Positions 56,601 through 64,000 of a DNA stretch of 64,000 bases are shown piece after piece. This stretch comes from Bombus terrestris. Lineage: Eukaryota > Arthropoda > Insecta > Hymenoptera > Apidae. The notes below the pieces were generated by a model. It searched no databases, was not told where the DNA came from, and saw only the letters and a list, made by a program, of their open reading frames with translations. The translations under genes and the position numbers were made by a program. Position 1 is the stretch's first letter. Each line of letters opens with the position of its first letter. Location of the stretch: NCBI RefSeq assembly GCF_910591885.1, contig NC_063285.1, forward strand, positions 5,799,395-5,863,394. Reading direction: 5' to 3'.

Positions 56601-59600
56601 ATACGTTATATGGTAACACTATATAACGTTACACGTTATAACGTAACAATATACAACGTTATACGTAATATGCTAATACTATCGTAATTCTGAATAACGA
56701 TATACGTTATTTCGTAATAGTATATAACGTTATACGTTATATGGTAACACTATATAACGTTATACGTAATAGCGTAACAATATACAACGATATACGTTAT
56801 TACGTAATAGTATATATCGTTACACATTATATGGTATTACTATATAACGTTATACGTTATTACGTAATAGTATATAACGTTATACGTTATATGGTAATAT
56901 TACACAACGTTATACGTTATTACGTAATTGTATATATCGTTATACGTTATATGGTAATACTATATAACGTTATACGGTATAACGTAGCAATATACAACGT
57001 TATACGCTATTGCGTAATAATATACAACGTTATACGTTAGTACGTAAGAGTATATAACGTTATACGTTATATGGTAATACTATATAACGTTATACGTTAT
57101 TACGTAATAGTATATAACGTAACACGTTACATGGTAATACTATATAACGTTATACGTTATATGGTAATACTATATAACGTTATACGTTATTACGTAATAG
57201 TATATAACGTTATACGTTATTTCGTAATAGTATATAACGTTATACGTTATATGGTAATACTATATAACGTTACACGTAATAGTGTAACAATATACAACGA
57301 TATACGTTATTACGTAATAGTGTATAACCTTATACGTTACATGGTAATACTATATAACGTTATACGTAATAGCGTAACAATATACAACGTTATTACGTAA
57401 TAGTATATAACGTAACACGCTACATGGTAATACTATACAACGCTATATGTTATTACGTAATAGTATATAACGTTATACGTTATATGGTAACACTATATAA
57501 CGTTACACGTTATAACGTAACAATATACAACGTTATACGTAATATGCTAATACTATCGTAATTCTGAATAACGTTATACGTTATTTCGTAATAGCATATA
57601 ACGTTATACGTTATATGGTAACACTATATAACGTTATACGTAATAGCGTAACAATATACGACGATATACGTTATTACGTAATACTATATAACGTAACACG
57701 TTACATGGTAATACTATATAACGTTATACGTTATTACGTAGTTGCATATAGCGATATCCGTTATAACGTAACAATATACAACGTTATACGTCATAACGTA
57801 ACAATATAAAAAGTTATAGGTTATTACGTAATAATACACAACTTTATACGTTATTACATAATGGTATATATCGTTATACATTATATGGTATTACTATATA
57901 ACGTTATACGTTATTACGTAATAGTATATAACGTTATACGTTATATGGTAATAATACACAACGTTATACGTTATTACGTAATTGTATATATCGTTATACG
58001 TTAAATGGTAATACTATATAACGTTATACGGTATAACGTAACAATATACAACGTTATACGTTATTGCGTAATAGTACATGACGTTATAAGTTATAACGTA
58101 ACAATATACAACGTTATACGTTATAACGTAACAATATACAACGTTATACGTTATAACGTAACAATATACAACGTTATACGCTGTTGCGTAATAATATACA
58201 ACGTTATACGTTATTACGTAGTAGTATATAACGTTATACGTTATATGGTAATACTATATAACGTTATACGTTATTACGTAATAGTATATAACGTTATACG
58301 TTATATGGTAATACTATATAACGTTATACGTTATTACGTAATCGTATATAACGTAACACGTTACATGGTAATGCTATATGACGTTATACGTTATTACGTA
58401 ATAGTATGTAACGTTATACGTTATATGGAAATAATATACAACGTTATACGTTATTACGTAATGGTATATATCGTTATACGCTACTACGTAATAGTATATA
58501 ACGTTATAGATTATAACATAACAATATACAGCGTTATACGTTATAACGTAACACTATACAACGTTATACGTAATATGCTAATACTATCGTAATTCTGTAT
58601 AACGCTATACGTTATTTCGTAATAGTATATAACGTTATACGTTATTTCGTACTAGTATATAACGTTATACGTTATATCGTAACAATATACAACGGTATAC
58701 GCTATTACGTAATAATATGCAACGTTATACATAATTACGTAGTAATTCACAACGTTATACGTTATTACGTAATAGTATATAACGTTATACGTTACAACGT
58801 TACAATATACAATGTTATACGCTATTACGTAATAGTATATAACGTTATAGAGTATAACTTAACAATATACAGCGTTATACGTTATAACGTAACAATATAC
58901 AACGTTATACGTAATATGCTAATATTATCGTAATTCTGTATAACGTTATACGTTATTTCGTAATAGTATATAACGTTATACGTTATTTCGTAATAGTATA
59001 TAACGTTATACGTTATATGGTAATACTATAAAACGTTATACGTTATATGGTAATACTATATAACGTTATACGTTATATGGTAATACTATATAACGTTATA
59101 CGTTATATGGTAATACTATATAACGTTATACGTTATATGGTAATACTATATAACGTTATACGTTATAACGTAACAATTTACAACGTTATACGCTATTACG
59201 TAATAGTATATAACGTTATACATTATAACTTAACAATATACAACGTTATACGTTATAACGTAACAGTATACAACGTTATACGTAATATGCTAATACTATC
59301 GTAATTCTGAATAACGATATACGTTATTTCGTAATAGTATATAACGTTATACGTTATATGGTAACACTATATAACGTTATACGTAATAGCGTAACAATAT
59401 ACAACGATATACGTTATTACGTAATAGTATATAACGGTATAAGTTATAACGTAACAATATACAACGTTATACGTTATAACGTAACAATATACAACGTTAT
59501 ACGTTATAACGTAACAATATACAACGTTATACGTAATATGCTAATACTATCGTAATTCTGAATAACGATATACGTTATTACGTAATGGTATATATCGTTA

Positions 59601-60069
59601 TACGCTATTACGTAATAGTATATAACGTTATAGATTATAACATAACAATATACAGCGTTATACGTTATAACGTAACACTATACAACGTTATACGTAATAT
59701 GCTAATACTATCGTAATTCTGTATAACGCTATACGTTATTTCTTAATAGTATATAACGTTATACGTTATTTCGTAATAGTATATAACGTTATACGCTATT
59801 ACGTAACAATATACATCGTTATACGCTATTTCGTAATAATATAAAACGTTATACGTTATAACGTAACAATATACAACGTTATACGCTATAACGTAATAAT
59901 ATACAACGTTATACGTTATTACGTAATAGTGTATAACCTTATACGTTATATGGTAATACTATATAACGTTATACGTAATAGCGTAACAATATACAACGTT
60001 ATTACGTAATAGTATATAACGTAACACGCTACATGGTAATACTATACAACGTTATATGTTATTACGTAA
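50645..60069. repeat. 8.29-kb higher-order unit, copy 2 (enlarged)
   Basis: Tandem copy of 42,352-50,644 with a 1,162-bp segment added (about 52,993-54,154) and one class B monomer fewer near 59,016-59,165. Substitutions relative to copy 1 are few but visible, for example GGTAACACTAT at 54,784 against GGTAATACTAT at 45,329, and GTTACATGG at 57,337 against GTTATATGG at 47,882. Confidence 0.88.
52993..54154. repeat. 1,162-bp segment present only in copy 2 of the 8.29-kb unit
   Basis: Copies diverge at 44,700 versus 52,993 and rejoin within an ATTACGTAATAA stretch at about 54,155, where the local sequence again equals 44,700. The extra segment resembles the 40,874-42,351 linker and, at its right end, the TAAGCTATAGCGTAACG cassette near 18,768. 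It is satellite sequence, not a transposon. Confidence 0.8.
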
Positions 60070-62780
60070 TAGTATATAACGTTATACGTTATATGGTAAT
60101 AATATACAACGTTATACGTTATTACGTAATGGTATATACCGCTACACGTTATATGGTAATACTATATAACGTTACACGTTATAACGTAACAATATACAAA
60201 GTTATACGTAATATGCTAATACTATCGTAATTCTGAATAACGTTATACGTTATTTCGTAATAGTATATAACGTTATACGTTATATGGTACCACTATATAA
60301 CGTTATACGTAATAGCGTAACAATATACAACGATATACGTTATTACGTAATAGTATATAACGTAACACGTTACATGGTAATACTATATAACGCTATACGT
60401 TATTACGTAGTAGCATATAGCGATATACGTTATAACGTAACAATATACAACGTTGTACGCTATTACGTAATAGTATATAACGTTATACATTATAAATTAA
60501 CAATATACAGCGTTATACGTTATAACGTAACACTGTACAACGTTATACGTAATATGCTAATACTATCGTAATACTGTATAACGTTATACGTTATTTCGTA
60601 ACAGTATATAACGTTATACGTTATATGGTAATAATATATAACGTTATACGTTATATGGTAATAAAATATAACGTTATACGTTATATGGTAATAACATACA
60701 ACGTTATACGTTATTACGTAATGGTATATATCGTTATACGTTATATCGTAATACTATATAACGTTATACGTTATTACGTAATAGTATATAACGTTATACG
60801 TTATATGGTAATAATATACAATGTTATACGTTATTACGTAATGGTATATATCGTTATACGTTATATCGTAATACTATGTAACGTTATTCGTTATAACGTA
60901 ACAATATACAACGTTATACGTTATTACGTAATAGTGCATAACGTTATAAGTTATAACGCAACAATATACAACGTTATACATTATTGCGTAATAGTATATA
61001 ACGTTATAAGTTATAACGTAACAATATACAACGTTGTACGTTATAACGTAACAATATACAACGTTATACGCTATTGCGTAATAATATACAACGTTATACG
61101 TTATTACGTAAGAGTATATAACGTTATACGTTATATGGTAATACTATATAACGTTATACGTTATATGGTAATACTATATAACGTTATACGTTATATGGTA
61201 ATACTATATAACGTTATACGTTATATGGTAATACTATATAACGTTATACGTTATATGGTAATACTATATAACGTTATACGTTATTACGTAGTAGTATATA
61301 ACGTTATACGTAATAGCGTAACAATATACAACGATATACGTTATAACGTAACAATATGCAACGTTATACGTTATTACGTAATAGTACATAACGTTATAAG
61401 TTATAACGTAACAATATACAACGTTATACGTTATTACGTAACAATATGCAACGTTATACGTTATTACGTAATAATATACAACGTTATACGTTATAACGTA
61501 CCAATATACAACGTTATACGCTATAACTTAATAATATACAACGTTATACGCTATAACGTAATAATATACAACGTTATACGTTATTACGTAATAATATACA
61601 GCGTCATCCGTTATATAGTAATACTATGGTAATACTACATAACGTTATACGTTATTACGTAATAGTGCATAACGTTATACGTTATATGGTAACACTATAA
61701 AACATTACACGTTATAACGTAACAATATACAACGTTATAAGTAATATGCTAATACTATCGTAATTCTGTATAACGTCATACACTATTACGTAATAGCATA
61801 TAACGTTATACATTATAACTTAACAATATACAACGTTATACGTTATAACGTAACACTATACAACGTTATACGTAATATGCCAATACTATCGTATTTCTGT
61901 ATAACGTTATACGTTATTTCGTAATAGTATATAACGTTATACGTTATTTCGTAATAGTATATAACGTTATACGTTATATGGTAATAGTATATAACGTTAT
62001 ACGTTATTACGTAGTAGCATATAACGTTATACGTTAAAACGTAACAATATACAACGTTATACGCTATTACGTAGTAATATGCAACGATATACGTTATTAC
62101 GCAGTAATTCACAACGTTATACGTTATTACGTAAGAGTATATATCGTTATACGTTATATGGTAATACTATATAACGCTATACGTTATTACGTTATAGTAC
62201 ATGAGGTATACGTTATACCGGTATACGTTATATGGTAATACTATATAACGTTATACGTCATAACCTAACAATATACAACGTTATACGTTATAACGTAACA
62301 CTATACAACGTTATACGTAATATGCTAATACTATCGTAATTCTGTATAACGTTATACGTCATTTCGTAATACTATATAACGTTATATTTTATATGGTAAT
62401 ACTATATAACGTTATACGTTATATGGTAATACTATATAACGTTATACGTTATATGGTAATACTATATAACCTTATACGCAATTGCGTAGCAATATACAAC
62501 TATATACGTTATTACGTAATCGTATATAACGTAACACGTTACATGGTAATGCTATATAACGTTATACGTTATTACGTAGTAGTACATAATGCTATAAGTT
62601 ATAACGTTACAATATACAACGTTATACGCTATTACGTAATAGTATATAACGTTATACATTATAACTTAACAATATAAGACGTTATACGTTATAACGTAAC
62701 ACTATACAACGTTATACGTATTATGCTAATACTATCATAATTCTGTATAACGTTATACGTTATATCGTAATAGTATATAA
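60070..62780. repeat. Mosaic segment after the 8.29-kb duplication
   Basis: Contains class B, C and D monomers with a run of five class B units near 61,133-61,282. It has 41-bp markers near 60,229, 60,570 (AATACTG variant), 61,761, 61,894 (ATTTCTG variant), 62,339 and 62,749. Its cassettes resemble 43.7-44.0 kb and 13.7-14.1 kb, but no long constant offset holds. Confidence 0.65.
62205..62225. repeat. Unique hairpin with a CCGG core
   Basis: GGTATA, a three-base loop CGT, and TATACC (62,205-62,219) can form a six-base-pair hairpin. It overlaps the perfect palindrome TATACCGGTATA at 62,214-62,225. Aligned cassettes near 16,381 and 18,351 read ATGACGCTATACG here instead. This is the only ACCGGT I noticed in the array. 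Confidence 0.75.
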
Positions 62781-62784
62781 CGTT

Positions 62785-64000
62785 ATACGTTATATGGTAA
62801 TACTATATAACGTTATACGTTATTACGTAATACTACATAATGTTATAAGTTATAACGTAACAATATACAACGTCATACGTTATTACGTAATAGTATATAA
62901 CGTTATAAGCTATAGCGTACCAATATACAACGTTATACGTTATAACGTAACAATATGCAACGTTATACGTTATTACGTAATAATATTCAACTTTATACGT
63001 TATTACGTAATGGTATATATCGTTATACGTAATATGGTAGTAGTATATAACGTTATACGTTAAAACGTAACAATATACAACGTTATACGCTATTACGTAG
63101 TAATATGCAACGTTATACGTTATTACGCAGTAATTCACAACGTTATACGTTATTACGTAATAGTATATAACGTTATACGTTACAACGTAACAATATACAA
63201 CGTTATACGTTATAGCGTAACAATATACAACGTTATACGCTATTGCGTAATACTATACAACGTTATACGTTATTACGTAAGATTATATATCGTTATACGT
63301 TATATGGTAATACTACATAACGCTATACGTCATTACGTTATAGTATATAACGCTATACGTTAAATGGTAATACTATATAACGTTATACATTATTACGTAG
63401 TAGTATATAACGTTATACGTTATAACGTAACAATATACAACGTTATACGCTATTACGTAATAGTATATAACGTTATACATTATAACATAACAATATACAA
63501 CGTTATACGTTATAACGTAGCACTATACAACGTTATACGTAATATGCTAATACTATCATAATTCTGTATAACGTTATACGTTAATTCGTAATAGTATCTA
63601 ACGTTATACATAATATGGTAGGAGTATATAACGTTATACGTTATTATGTAATAGTATATAACGTTATACGTGATTTGGGAATACCATATAACATTATAAG
63701 TTATAACGTAACAATATACATCGTTATACGTTATTACGTAATGATATACAACGTTATACGCTATAACGTACCAATATACAACGCTATACGCTATAACGTA
63801 ATAATATACAACATCATACGTTATATAGTAATACTATGGTAATACTATATAACGTTATACGTTATATGGTAATACTATATAACGTTATACATTATTACGT
63901 AGTAGTATATAACGTTATACGTTATAACGTAACAATATACAACGTTATACGCTATTACGTAATAGTATATAACGTTGCAAGTTATATGGTAATACTATAT
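62785..64000. repeat. Partial further copy of the 52-kb segment, running off the window
   Basis: From about 63,055 to the end, the sequence matches 52,146-53,091 at offset 10,909. This includes the GTAGGAGTATATAACG monomer and the GTTGCAAGTTATATGG variant at the last bases. The stretch just before it (62,785-63,054) is closer to the cassette near 24,320-24,590. Confidence 0.82.

Larger units (their letters stand above)
1..64000. repeat. Satellite array, ~30-bp monomer, filling the window
   Basis: Every stretch I inspected is built from a monomer of about 30 bp whose commonest form has the halves ACGTTATACGTTATT and ACGTAATAGTATATA. The ACGT cores are spaced 7, 8 and 15 bp apart. The consensus is about 23 percent G+C but has three CpG per unit. 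Classes A, B, C and D differ mainly in the second half, which begins TTACGTAATAG, TATGGTAATAC, TAACGTAACAA or TTACGTAATAA. The array has no unique-sequence gap, no poly-A tail, no terminal inverted repeat and no gene with ordinary codon use. Long arrays of this kind are known from eukaryotic heterochromatin. Assignment to centromere, telomere-proximal or sex chromosome is not possible from the sequence alone. Confidence 0.97.

Noticed and set aside
60625..61632. 335-codon open frame on the plus strand as a protein gene
   Set aside because: Same cause. It is a stretch without length-variant monomers, including five identical class B units, so the frame stays open by chance.
62205..62225. Rho-independent terminator
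   Set aside because: The hairpin stem is only six base pairs, half A-T, without a T tract, and there is no gene upstream.
1..64000. CRISPR array
   Set aside because: Repeats are contiguous 30-mers without unique spacers. There is no conserved repeat separated by variable sequence, no leader and no cas gene.
1..64000. Plasmid iterons or a bacterial replication origin
   Set aside because: The array is far too long, has no replication gene, and shows higher-order duplication typical of eukaryotic satellites.
1..64000. Telomeric repeat
   Set aside because: No short G-rich telomere unit such as TTAGGG, TTAGG or TTTAGGG is tandemly repeated anywhere in the window.
1..64000. tRNA or rRNA genes
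   Set aside because: No stretch departs from the 30-bp pattern for long enough, and no GC-rich stem or conserved tRNA box was seen.

Overview
The whole window is one satellite DNA array, and I find no gene, RNA gene, transposon or unique flanking sequence in it. The repeat is an AT-rich monomer of about 30 bp. Its commonest form has the halves ACGTTATACGTTATT and ACGTAATAGTATATA. At about 30 bp each, the window holds roughly 2,100 monomers, and both edges lie inside the array. A long homogeneous array with higher-order repeats points to a eukaryotic chromosome (centromeric, pericentromeric, subtelomeric or sex/B-chromosome heterochromatin). Nothing in the sequence identifies the species. Dense intact CpG (three per monomer) suggests weak CpG-methylation decay or rapid turnover.

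Monomers fall into classes distinguished by their second half: A (TTACGTAATAGTATATA), B (TATGGTAATACTATATA), C (TAACGTAACAATATACA) and D (TTACGTAATAATATACA). There are also recurrent multi-monomer cassettes. Two kinds of 41-bp monomer carry 11 extra bases each, and 23-bp monomers lack 7 bases. The 30-bp period equals ten codons, so long open frames with decapeptide repeats appear on both strands. I treat all of them as non-coding.

Layout: 1-9,900 is a mosaic of segments repeated at offsets of about 2.9-3.1, 3.5, 3.9 and 7.0-7.8 kb. 9,900-11,900 has a 1.09-kb period. 11,900-15,177 is a more diverged mosaic with a 360-bp duplication. 15,178-28,034 and 28,035-40,873 are two nearly identical tandem copies of a 12.86-kb higher-order unit. 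Each contains a nested direct duplication of about 3.04 kb. 40,874-42,351 is a linker resembling parts of that unit. 42,352-50,644 and 50,645-60,069 are two tandem copies of an 8.29-kb unit, the second enlarged by a 1,162-bp segment. 60,070-62,780 is mosaic. 62,785-64,000 re-enters sequence seen at 52.1-53.1 kb, so another copy probably continues beyond the window.

The most notable structural property is that the A monomer is nearly its own reverse complement (24 of 30 positions). It has two dyad axes 15 bp apart, one on TATAACGTTATA and one on ATTACGTAAT. The second matches the known consensus of PAR-type bZIP and NFIL3 proteins. All offsets and boundaries were read by eye from landmark sequences; block edges are good to about 10-30 bp.
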